Below, one piece after another: positions 1-10,157 of a stretch of 42,547 nt of DNA. The stretch's first letter is position 1, and each line of letters starts with the position of its first letter. The stretch spans positions 1 through 42,547 of the forward strand of contig MU277801.1 in NCBI GenBank assembly GCA_022385805.1, read 5' to 3'. Made by a program: the position numbers and the translations under genes. The stretch comes from Pilatotrama ljubarskyi. Its lineage: Eukaryota > Basidiomycota > Agaricomycetes > Polyporales > Polyporaceae. The notes under the pieces were generated by a model, which saw nothing but the letters and a program-made list of their open reading frames with translations, was not told the origin of the DNA and searched no databases.

Positions 1-63
1 TGCTGACTCTCTGATGCTCTAAGATGTCTAAAAATGTCTCCTCATCTTGCTAAGTATTCACAG

Positions 64-1248
64 TGCTCTAAGATCCACATACATTTTACTGATGCTATCG
101 AGAGTCCCTCGATTCGCCGCAATCGAGGCACGTTTTGGCTGAAGGTGGATATTTCTTCTCTGATACGATGTGCGTTACTCACAGAGGACCTACAGATCGA
201 ATCTACTCCTTCGACCGACCCTAAGGCCGAGAGGCGGCAATACGTCTTCGACGGCCCCGTTCGCTACTCTCGCCATTTCTCGCCAACCATCGGCCGCTTG
301 ACCAACCTGAACGACGCCCGCCTCTATTCCACCTGGAAGATCTACATCAAGGGCGTGCGCATGTTCTTTGGCGACACCGTCCAGCACTGGAACAAGAACT
401 ACAAGGCCGCGCAGGCGATCTTCCAAGGTCCGACCTCGATCGCCGTCCGATCTACTATCCAGGCCGGCCACCGCCTGCTCTACGCGCGCTCGACCACGAA
501 CGGCTTCGGAATAATCGATGGCTCGGAGGACGTCTTCCGCCTGCTCCTACACGGCAGCATTGGGAGCGCCGACGGCCTCCCAGTCGGCGCAGTGACGCCT
601 TCAACGACGCCCGCGCCGTACGCGAACCGCGTCAAGCCGGCCGTGTACACCTACATCATCGCCGTCGACGACGACTCGTTCCGGTTCTCCGAGACGGGCG
701 CCGCCTTCTTCGTTGACTTCGCGTCCAAGCACGCGCTGCACGCCAACTGCGCGCCCGCCGTGCGCTACTCTGGCGAGTTCCACCCTCGCCCCGAGGGCGG
801 CTGGGAGAACTTCTCCGACGACGTGCCCGACGAGAGCGTCCGCTGGGAGCTCGTCATCGACAACAACAGCGGGACGTACAGCCCCGACCCGATGATGCTC
901 CCCGACCTCAAGGAGCTGCTGCAGTACAACTTCCCCGGCTTCACCGTCCATGCGCTCGATCGGAACGACCCGCGTCTCGTACAGAGCCGCGAGGCGTGCA
1001 GGGCCTACGCACTGCAGAAGCGTGGCGTGAAGCAAGAGGATCTACAGCCGCACGCGCGGGCTGGCGAAGAGACCCTGTCGCACACCGCACAGGTGCAAGG
1101 GAGCGCGGCTCTGGAAGGGCAGAGCACGCCTGATGGAGCGTCCAAGGCCACGACCGTTGGCGAACCTGTGGTCGAACCTGCAATCAAAACCATGGACGAC
1201 TCTCGGAAGCAGTTCAGCGATGGACGAGACTACCTCGACGCGATCTGA
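64..1248 (+). CDS. Conserved basidiomycete protein of unknown function (3' part, 5' end outside window)
   Basis: The frame is open to a TGA at 1246-1248 and codon use is strongly GC-rich from about position 190. An acceptor-like site ends at 63, so the first exons probably lie left of the window. A second possible intron of 42 nt (145-186) starts at GTGGAT and ends after TCACAGAG; it keeps the frame and cannot be decided by eye. The core holds FRFSETGAAFFVDFASKHA, then VRYSGEFHPRP and a stretch with WELVIDNNSGTYSPD followed by an NFPGFTVHALD segment. I believe this layout is shared by a family of uncharacterised Agaricomycete proteins, but could not check it. The last 60 residues are polar and probably disordered. 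No signal peptide, membrane segment or catalytic motif is visible. Function unknown. Confidence 0.6.
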   Translation, partial: CSKIHIHFTDAIESPSIRRNRGTFWLKVDISSLIRCALLTEDLQIESTPSTDPKAERRQYVFDGPVRYSRHFSPTIGRLTNLNDARLYSTWKIYIKGVRMFFGDTVQHWNKNYKAAQAIFQGPTSIAVRSTIQAGHRLLYARSTTNGFGIIDGSEDVFRLLLHGSIGSADGLPVGAVTPSTTPAPYANRVKPAVYTYIIAVDDDSFRFSETGAAFFVDFASKHALHANCAPAVRYSGEFHPRPEGGWENFSDDVPDESVRWELVIDNNSGTYSPDPMMLPDLKELLQYNFPGFTVHALDRNDPRLVQSREACRAYALQKRGVKQEDLQPHARAGEETLSHTAQVQGSAALEGQSTPDGASKATTVGEPVVEPAIKTMDDSRKQFSDGRDYLDAI

Positions 1249-1696
1249 ATGCTGACCTATATACTTATTGCTCACGACGTACCCTCCGGAATGTACCACA
1301 TACCCATGTCTATCTCAGTCTTGCAGCTCGATCGCTTGACGCATTCGCACCGACGAGCCTGCCACACCTTTGAGACGGTCACGGAAACGCCCGACACCGC
1401 TAGCGGCGCCGGATAGAGTAAGTCCAGGCGGCATTTACAGCACGGAAAACATACGGATGGGTGGAATAGGTGAAAGCAAGGGTATGAGCGGAATCGATGA
1501 CTATGACAACATGTAATGCTACAGAACGTGCAGGCATGGGGGGGGGGGTGATAGTATAGTACACACTGTTGCCTTCCAGCCTATTAGATGGTCGAGGGTG
1601 TGATAAGGAAGAAGAGAGGAGAGAAACGATTAGCAGAGATCATATGCATCTAGGGGCCAGGACGACTGACCATTTTGCTCTCGACAAACAGGGGAG
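1249..1696. other. Convergent intergenic region with an 11-G run
   Basis: This stretch lies between the 3' ends of two convergent genes and probably holds both 3' UTRs. A homopolymer of 11 G lies at 1538-1548. No ORF with coding character is seen. Confidence 0.5.
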
Positions 1697-3895
1697 TCAC
1701 TCCTCCATGTCATTATCCGCGTCGACGTCCAAATCCCGGTCAGCATCCATAGCGAGCAAATCATCAGCGGACACAGAGAAGCGCAGGTACGAGTTCTTCC
1801 GCATCGGACACACGGGCGGAGGCCGGTTCTCCAGAGGCCGACTACGGTCGCGCCTCCGGAGCACCATATGCGCAACGAGGTGCGCGATGCTCCTCGTCCA
1901 CGGCTTGCCGCCGCTCATAATCGGAGGGTAGCCCTCGATCGGAGAAATCGGCGTCTGCATCTTCAGGTCAAGCAGCGCGCCGATCTCCTTGCTCCTCTGC
2001 TTCTGCAGCTTGCGCACGCGCCGCGCCTCCGCGCGCATGTCCATCGCGGCGTGCAGCTCGCGCTTGCGCGCGCGCTTCTCCGCGAGGTCCGCGTCGGTCT
2101 GCATAGCGGCAGGCGGGAGACCCTGCACGGGCGGCAGGAGCGCGTTCGCGGCGGCCGTGACGCGCTCGTTGAGCTCTGCCTCGGCGAGCCGTGCCGCGCG
2201 CTCCTGCTGGAGCGCGTGTTTCCGTAGCGCCCGAAGCTGGAGGAACTCGTCCACCGCGAGGTTCGTGGATGCCGGGTCGAGCTGGACGTCAAGGAACTGG
2301 AGGTCATCTTCGTCTGGGGAGGGCGAGCGCGCGAGGGGCGGGTCGATCGAGACGGGCTGAAGGAAAAGGCCCAGGCCTTCTCGTTCGGGCGCGGGTGCGC
2401 CCCCGAGCAGAGACGGGGAAATCGTGTCCATCGGCAGAGCGGGCAACTCTGACAACGGGGAGTGCATTTCCTCGTCTTCAAGCTCCGGGAGCGCGCGGTG
2501 CGGCGAGTGCGGGGACTCGGGCGCCTCGCGAAGGTCTTCCATGTAGAAGTCCGGGAGGGCGAGCATGGCGCTGTGGGGCGAGTGCGGGGCGGGCGTCGGG
2601 CAGAGGTCGCCGTGGGCGGGCATGGCGTCGTGAAGTTCGTTCAAGGGTCGTCGGCGTGGAGACGGCGGGGGCAGCGACGGATCGCTATCATCGTCCTCCG
2701 AGGGCATTACTGTGTCTGAGTAGTCAGAATCGAGGTCCGCATCTACCGGCGGCGGATGCAGAGAGAAGTGGTTGAAGGGTGTGAGGAACGGCGGGTGGTA
2801 CTGCTGCTGCTCCTGGGCTGCGTGCGCGCCGGACGGCTCGCCGCTGCTCTGGGCGCTGCCGTACCAGTGGCGATCAGGGTGATGGTAGGGTATATCGAGC
2901 GGGGATATAAGAGACGACTGCTGGTAGGGGGAACCATGGGGCGCGATCCCAAGCGGGGAACCAAAATCGGCAGAATCAAGAGAGAGCCCGCCGGGCTTGG
3001 GCGACGGAGGCGCCGACAGATCATCAAAGAGCGTGCTGCTCGGACTGGCGCTCCAGTCCATCTCTGATTCCAATGGCCATCCTCCGGGATGGCTAGGCAT
3101 CGGCGCAAATTCCACGGGGTCGAACAGCGAGCCACGGCGACCGCTACTCGATGCGTCATCGTGCAGCGGAGGGAGGTCTGCCAAAGGCAGACCGTCGTGC
3201 AAGCTGAGCGGCGAGTGGGGAATCCAGACGGACGTCGGCTCGATCATGGCACGATCGTCACGAGAGCCTTCAGACTTCTGGCCGTCCTCGCACCCTCCCT
3301 GATTTCCCTGCGGTCCAAACTCCTCGAATCCAGAGTCGTCACGTACCGGGGGGAACGGTGGCGCGGCTGCGCCTCCGTCCTCTGATCCGTCTCCGTACCT
3401 CCAGGATTCGACGCCATGCTCTACATCTTGACTCCAGTCATCCGAAGGTAGGTCTCTCGGGCCGACAAGCAGCGTCGGGGGCGGGGAAAGCGGAGCGACA
3501 TGACGGGCGCCATCGTGCGACATGTTCACATCGACGATCTGCTCGCGATCGGGACACCCACAACGTGTTTCTGGCGGTTCTACAGGCAGTTCCGGCAGCG
3601 GCACTGTCGATGCGAGGGCCGCGTCTGTGAGGGGCGGGGAGGGATAGACCTGTTGAATGCGTCGGGATTGGTTGCACGGTGGCGTCGACTTCGCACGGGC
3701 GTCGGGAGCAAGAGCAGGATCTGGGCAGCAGCCTATGGTTAAGTAGGTGCTGGTGGCCAGCTTGCATGGATGTGGCGGGGGTCGCCACGGTCGGAGGAGG
3801 GAGTCGTTTGAAGCAGGTGGGAATAGGTCGGGGCGGGCGCTGGGAGAACAAAACCGGTCGTCAGAGGACTCGGGTAGTGTCCTGCACGTATTCAT
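1697..3895 (-). CDS. Disordered Pro/Ser/Asp-rich protein of unknown function (732 aa)
   Basis: A single uninterrupted frame of 732 codons runs from ATG at 3895 to a stop at 1697. A later in-frame ATG at about 3523 (MSHDGARH) could be the true start, because the first 120 residues look less coding-like. Most of the protein is low complexity, rich in Pro, Ser, Asp and His with many SPHSP/SPSP-type dipeptides that are typical proline-directed kinase targets. From about residue 560 there is a charged, probably helical segment (LQLRALRKHALQQERAARL, later RKRELHAAMDMRAEARRVRK). The C-terminus carries LVAHMVLRRRDRS, which resembles a motif in the unknown protein at 21.7-22.7 kb. The basic segments could suggest a nuclear role, but that is inference. 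Function unknown. Confidence 0.65.
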   Translation of the reverse strand: MNTCRTLPESSDDRFCSPSARPDLFPPASNDSLLRPWRPPPHPCKLATSTYLTIGCCPDPALAPDARAKSTPPCNQSRRIQQVYPSPPLTDAALASTVPLPELPVEPPETRCGCPDREQIVDVNMSHDGARHVAPLSPPPTLLVGPRDLPSDDWSQDVEHGVESWRYGDGSEDGGAAAPPFPPVRDDSGFEEFGPQGNQGGCEDGQKSEGSRDDRAMIEPTSVWIPHSPLSLHDGLPLADLPPLHDDASSSGRRGSLFDPVEFAPMPSHPGGWPLESEMDWSASPSSTLFDDLSAPPSPKPGGLSLDSADFGSPLGIAPHGSPYQQSSLISPLDIPYHHPDRHWYGSAQSSGEPSGAHAAQEQQQYHPPFLTPFNHFSLHPPPVDADLDSDYSDTVMPSEDDDSDPSLPPPSPRRRPLNELHDAMPAHGDLCPTPAPHSPHSAMLALPDFYMEDLREAPESPHSPHRALPELEDEEMHSPLSELPALPMDTISPSLLGGAPAPEREGLGLFLQPVSIDPPLARSPSPDEDDLQFLDVQLDPASTNLAVDEFLQLRALRKHALQQERAARLAEAELNERVTAAANALLPPVQGLPPAAMQTDADLAEKRARKRELHAAMDMRAEARRVRKLQKQRSKEIGALLDLKMQTPISPIEGYPPIMSGGKPWTRSIAHLVAHMVLRRRDRSRPLENRPPPVCPMRKNSYLRFSVSADDLLAMDADRDLDVDADNDMEE

Positions 3896-6800
3896 GATAA
3901 TGGCGTTGTATGTTGCCGTCGCTGAGGAGGAGAAGGAAGAGAATTAGCGTGCTTTGTCACTACGGTCGTTGGCTCGAGTTGTCGAGTGGAATAATACGCG
4001 CGCTGCTGGCAGCGCCTGGGTGGGGCGGTGCGAGAGAGCAGACAACGGGTGGATACACTTACTTTATTGAACTACAGCAGCTCACAAAGCCATGATAGGG
4101 CACGATGGACGACGACAGAGAGGGCCAGCAAGTCGGAGGAAGTTGAAGGAGCAAACGAGAGCTCGCCCAGCGCTGCAGAGCATGCCGCGCTCCGCATGTT
4201 CTGCATCTTGGCTCCTGCCGGGCGCTACAGCACAGGACCCATGGCACCTGCTTCTATCTCGTTTGAGAATGTCCCAAAACAACCGCTCAGTAAGCTTCCA
4301 TTATAAGTAATGAGCTACTTTTACAACAGCATCGTAAGGCAGGCGGATAAGATCGATGTTATCAACCCTCATCTCCAATTGTCCACTCCATCGGACCGGG
4401 TAAAGCGGACCTTGCGGGCACTGACCGGGGTCCTGGACGACTTCTGTGTGCTGCGCCTATCATGGCTGGATCACCTCCGACCTGCGTACGACAGGTCCCG
4501 TTTCGCCTTCTGCGATGCTGTACACTCACATCCCTCCTGCCCAGTCCCTGCCCCATTGCGCTCTCCCGGCAACGCCGACACACACGGCCGTAGTTATCTC
4601 TCCCGGCGTCACAAAGCTGTCGCCCTCTCTCACTGCCTCCAGTATTCCTGGGTAATCCTCGCAAACATGGGAGCTGCTCGGTCGACGCTCGCTATGAGAC
4701 CGCGCACTCGTGCTGGCAGAGGGACATCTCTCTTCTGACGGAATTGTGCCTAGTGGCGGCCTAAGAGAGTGCTTCGCGGCGCATCTGCGATCGCATCCAT
4801 CGTGCAGGACGAGATGCGTCCACCCCAGTCCTACCCGGGGTCACGCCCTCCACGCACAGGGCACGAGGCCCTCGCCAAACCACCCTTGCCTATCTCGCCG
4901 CATCGATGCCTCATCCTCTCCCAGCCCTGTCTGCTCTTCAGTCTTGTTTGCGTCTCCCTGGTCGATCTGGGCTTCGGTTCTCTCCTCGATGACTCCACCT
5001 TGCATATATTGTATCTGGGCGTGGCTGCCTCGAGTGAGCCTCGAGCCTCGCCTGTGTTGCGCTGGACCCTTGCAGCGTACTCGGGACGCAGATTAGGACA
5101 GCGTGGTGATTTTCAGCGCTGATGGACAAAACCACACTGACACCATCCTCGTACACCGGCCACTCGCATCCGGTCGTGTCGTAACAATCGTAAGTCCACG
5201 TCCGAACCTACTCATCATATGCCCACAGGAGACGCGCACACCACAGGTAAGGAACCCAGCCAGCTCGGACCTTCCTGCGTTCCCGTTCTCGTGCTCACAC
5301 CCGTAGCTATGAGCGTAGGCCCGTCTCCAGGCCCAGCAGACTCGCCATGTCCGGATCCAGTGAGCGAGCAGCCACCCACGGCATCCAACCCCAGGCCCGA
5401 CGAACCTGGTGCGAAGCCGAAGCCGGGCTGCGCATTCGGGCGATGCGCCTACCCCGCACCCTGGCACCGTCGCACGCTCTCCGTCTCCCTATCAGGACTT
5501 CATTATGGCTGCCACGCGTCGGACCTCGGACCTCCTGGGCCAGGGCCCCTGAACTCGGACAGTCGCTCAGGGCTGTGCTGCACGCTCGTCCGCTGGCTCA
5601 GTCTCGCGGTGCGTGCTCGTATCGAGCGACTGCGGGAACTCGGATGCTCGGCTTGTCGGAGTACCCGTTTGTAGGGTGCTTTGGCACGTTTGGCGTCCTG
5701 ACCGATGACCAGTTACGAGGGAACCGGTGACCGCATGATCCTCGGACTTCAGGATGCGCTGTCCGAAGCGTCGAAGGCGACGGCGGCCTCGTTGGCGTCG
5801 GTGCCGCAGACCGTCCGTCGTGGCGAAGACGGAAACAGGGAAAGCTGTGAACTTTTGCGTGTGAGGGCTCAGACGTCTCCTCTACGTACTCCACGGAGCG
5901 CAACTGGATTCGACAAACCTTGGAGAGGGACCACTCGGTGGATTCCTTCCCCGCGGTCATTAGCACGTTGGCGAGCGACTTCTACGCCCCATCTGGCACA
6001 GGGAAGGAGTGAAGGACTCACATGGGACCGCAGCACGCTATATACGGTTTCGGCCCTCCGCGCATCCTTCGTAGAATCCAGGATCCGCTCTGCGCACTCT
6101 ATGGCCAGATCTCGAGAAGCCGTCGCTATCTCACGTACGTGGGAGCATATATGCCATATGCCCTGAGAGAGGTCGCGTAGATCTGGGTGAGTTCCCTGCG
6201 TATGGGTTGTATCTAAGTAGCAGCAGAGGTGAGTACCGTCGGGGTCGTGGGGATCCGCAAGCGCAGGACTCGGGAGGGTATACCACGGCTAGCCTGCAAG
6301 TTGTTTCCTACGAGTCCTGACATGTACGACGTCAACTCCTCAATGGAGCTGCTGTAATCTGTGTATTGTCCTTGTCCATCACAAAGCCCAGCTTCAGCAG
6401 GCTAGAAGACCGGGGAATCGCAAGCCGGTCAACGCGACTACGGTATACCTTCCCAGGAGAAGGACAATGTCGTCTTCCAGACAAGCTCGCTGCTCCATCA
6501 GACATGGCGTCAGCTGGCCGCCCGAGCAGCACCAAACAGTCCTTCTCAAAGGAAAAGACTGCCCCATAGCACATCAGACCACCATCAGCCAACCGTCCAT
6601 CCCAATCCCCGCTTTGGCCGATTCAAGAACAACAGAAAGACGCGAAGCGGAAGCTCGCTGCGACAATGGCCATAGGTCGCTACGAAAGATGCGCACGACT
6701 AAATACCCTGTGCCCATTATACCGCAGTCCGGCCGTAGCGCTCTCGTAGGGTCAGCAGATCAGCGCCCTGCATCCACGCTTTGGTCCCAATCTGGTCCGG

Positions 6801-7101
6801 GTCGAGCGTGCGAGGTGTCTGTCACTTAGGCCAACGTCCATCGTTCGTGCGTCACAAAAGGTCGATGCGGCACTGTACACACTCATCACATTGTGGATGC
6901 ATGCCGCCTCAGTTCGAAGCTATCACCGTTGGCAAGGGTAGCCGTCATTACGAGTTGCAGACGATGGAGACGATGTGCTTGTGCTGGCGCCCTCCTAGCT
7001 GCCCTTTGACAACTGAGTGGAGATATATCGCGGGTGTCGTGACATACCGGTGCTAGCCGGGTGCCTGCCGCGTGTCTACCGATATTTTCAGCAGACAAAC
7101 A
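3896..7101. other. 3.2 kb without a convincing gene
   Basis: All open frames here are short and start or stop without usable splice sites. The only stretch with a mild coding look is about 5860-6180 on the plus strand, where one frame reads WIRQTLERDHSVDSFPAV and then, after a TGA at 6010-6012, another 55 codons to a TAG at 6178-6180. This could be a decayed gene or chance. I recognise no domain, RNA gene or repeat. Confidence 0.45.
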
Positions 7102-8404
7102 CTACGCAAGGGCGCCCAGGATGACAGCAGTGGCGATAGAAGAAACCAGGTTGACCTTCAGGCTCGTTGTCAGCGAAACACTCTTCCACGACCGCGCGAG
7201 ATAGACACTGGACTGACTTGGTTGTTGGTCAGGACGTCGTATCCGCTGACGACCTTGACGTCCGAGCCTGACGCCGGCTCGGGAGCCTCGTCCGTCAGGA
7301 TGCGTTTCGTCGAGTTGATGAAACGCGTGCGTTGAAGCGTCGCACCCAGGATCGAGTCCAGCTGACAAGAAATCCCTGGTGTCAGTGTTCTTCTGTCATA
7401 AACGCTCTCAACATATGCCCACCAGAGAGCCGAGCCCGCCTGCGAGCGTGCCCCACAGCAGCAGCGGAGGCAAGACGTCCATCCACACAGCCCGGCAAGC
7501 TGAGCTCTGCACGAGGAGGGATGCAGCGATGGTGCCGCCCATGATGAAGCCGCCCATAAGCGAGGCTAGCGTCCCTACTTTCGACAGGCCGCCATTCGTC
7601 CCGGGAGGTACGACTTTGAGGGTGGTGATGAGGATGGGCGGGGATCGCGAGAGGATGCCGAGCTCCGATGCCAGGGTATCGCCAAGGCAGCACGCGAAGT
7701 GTCTGTCGAATACGAGAGCATTTCAGTACTTCAGATCATCCGTAAAATTGATGACACCGGAATACTCTAGAACAAGAGTCTCTACCGCTCCAGGCGGAAG
7801 AGCGGTGGCGTCTCTTACTCCCGAATGGCTCACGATGCATTCAGTTCATCCTACCTCGAGTACGAGTACAACATCCCTCAATGTACCCATTCACAGTGCT
7901 CAAAGTGATCAAGGAGCTCATGACTTACCCTAGCGTAACGAAGAGCAGTGCGCGACTCCAAGAGGCAGCCGGCGTAGGCATCAGAGGACACCAAGCATCC
8001 AAGTCAAACGGCACCTTCTGTGCCGATATGATTTGTGGTACATTTGCAGCGTCCAGTACCTTCGACGGCCATGCATTCGGCTCGTACAGCGCGCTCCAGA
8101 CGAGCGCAGCTACCGCTGCGGACAAGGAGTTGCACAACACCTGTGCGGCGTTCCTGTAGCCAGCATCCTGGTGTCCCTCTTCGAGCTGTTTCTTCAGCGA
8201 CTTTCCGACCTTCGTCGCGCGAGATCCGGCCAGATAGAAGACAATCAGCGCAACGCCGAAGGTGCGGAGAGGGACGGAGAGCATAGTATATCCGACGCAG
8301 AAGGCAGCAGCTGCACCTGAGGGCGATAGGGACCGTTTTCGCAAGCCATGAAGAGAGAGTGCGACCGCTAGAACAAGCGGAGTGTTGAACGGAACAGACA
8401 CCAT
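7102..8404 (-). CDS. TMEM19/DUF92 family integral membrane protein
   Basis: Four exons (8404-7929, 7702-7423, 7361-7218, 7155-7102) join in frame to 317 residues, close to the usual TMEM19 length. Splice sites are GTAAGT, GTGGGC and GTCAGT donors with CAG/CAG/AAG acceptors. The family signature is clear: CCLGDTLASELG directly after the first splice, then VPPGTNGGLSKVGTLASL and a glycine-rich hydrophobic segment. Several hydrophobic stretches (near the N-terminus, LSVPLRTFGVALIVFYLAG, LASLMGGFIMGG and the last 15 residues VSSIATAVILGALA) are likely membrane spans. DUF92 members are polytopic membrane proteins; the plant homologue VTE6 acts in phytyl-phosphate phosphorylation, and a related isoprenoid-phosphate role in fungi is only a guess. 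All frames are intact, so the gene looks functional. Confidence 0.9.
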
Positions 8405-10157
8405 GTCGCCCAGGCCAATACAGAGGTGGTGATCGTCGCTGTCGGCGACGAGGACGCTGACAGCTGGCCTAAGACGACGGCATGAGTACTGGCGCCAAAC
8501 CTCGTTGGGCGCACATCTCAGACGCGCGCTCTCGCGATGTTCCCAAAGCGGATATTCGAGCGGAGTGCCTGAGGAGGTTCAACTTCAGACTCCGTCTGGG
8601 TGGCTGAATCTCGCCCTGCCACGAGTAGGTTACTAGGTACTCATACGCACCGGTCCTCGTCCAACCCACCGAACGTATTGACGTTTGTCTGGATATCTAC
8701 GCTGAAAACATATGAGGGGTAGTTGTAGCTTGGGATTGATACAGCGCCGAAACAAAGCTGGGAGGATCTCAGTAAGTCGATTACATACTTCGGTCTATGA
8801 TCAAGCACTGTACCAGCCTGGTGAGTGACTGGCTCTTTCGAGGCAAGAACGTAATGTTCATCATACATCGCAGCCTGTCGTCTAGGGACTAATCAAGTTC
8901 TATTTCTGCTGCTCACCAGAAGTCTAAAGAACATGTATGGGTAAGGTCGAACAGCTCAAGCCTCCGACTCTGTGCGGGATATCAGCGCCATCGTGCATCA
9001 TCTCCCGAAGACCGCATCCTTGCGCTGGGAAGGAGTCAGAACGTCCACCTTCCCACTGATCGAGTGCCAAAACCGGGCCCAGCGAATGACGTGGTGGGCT
9101 CTCCGTGCATCCGCCTACTGTATCATGCGTCGCTGAGTAGCAGCACGGACTCGGTCCCACCCGTGATTCTTGCTTCCTGAGAGCCGATAGTATGCCCGTT
9201 GAGGGCATTCTCTATAAAGGCGACTCTGCAAATGTTGGGATAGGTGTTGAAGAATGGTGAGGCGACCTCGAGTGCCTCGACAATTTGAGATATGCCCGCG
9301 CTTCAAGGGGCGTGAGTACGGCCGCTCTTCAGTAATCGCCCATTCGAGGTCTTCTATAGTGGCATAGACATGTCTACATCAAGACAATCACTCTGTGGTA
9401 AGCATCCTTCTTTGTTCTTCAGCACATGTTCCCGGCCTCATGCGTGCGCTTATTTGCTTGCGGAAATTCCGATGACAATTGTCGCCTTCCAGAACACATA
9501 CAACAGCTCAAAATAAGATCGCAGAATTCCCATGTGCCGTCGACAGAGAGCTTGTCTGGCGTTTTGGAACACTTGCTTAGTCGACTCTTTGAAGTGACGT
9601 ATTTTATCCGTTGCGTAAGCCTCTCTACCTGCTGATGAAGAATTGTCAGGGGCGCAGGGAGTTCGCAGACAGGAGCGACATCATGTCTTCATCATTGGTA
9701 CCGGGGAATTAGGAGGCCAATTTGACCGCCGCCACGACGTCGATTCAGAAGATCAGTTGACTGCGGCGGCGCGCCGGCGACTTCTCGTCCTCACACGCGC
9801 AATATGACGTTGAGTCGCCGTCGCCGCCCTCGGCATTCGCGTTTCTCCCGGACCCTGTCCTCGAGTCAATAAGAAGCTGCGGAGTCCATGCGTCCCTTAG
9901 GCTTCCACATCCATAGGGCCCGGAAGTACTCGTCCGCGCCAGTACATCCGGTCCAGCTTGCAGTCCGGTAAACATACTCTCATAATTGCGATCCATGGCA
10001 TACTAGGCAAGCGGAACGTCAGAAAGTTCGAGCTCGGGTACGAAGCTCGTTACATCGCTGACATCTTCGGTCACCAGGAATCGCTCATAAAAAGGAGCGG
10101 AACTTCTCACTGGCCTACCCCATCCTCCACCGAACGCCCCGTTCACTTCTCTGTATC
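8405..10157. other. 1.75 kb intergenic region, nothing recognised
   Basis: This region lies between the divergent TMEM19-like and P450 genes and should contain both promoters. ORFs are all under 100 codons and lack splice-supported extensions. Apart from a TATA-like element near 10086, I see no repeat, RNA gene or protein domain. Confidence 0.5.
10086..10094 (+). promoter_or_regulatory. Possible TATA box for the P450 gene
   Basis: CATAAAAAG lies 64-72 bases upstream of the P450 start codon at 10158, a usual distance for fungal TATA elements. It is a short AT-rich match only. Confidence 0.3.
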
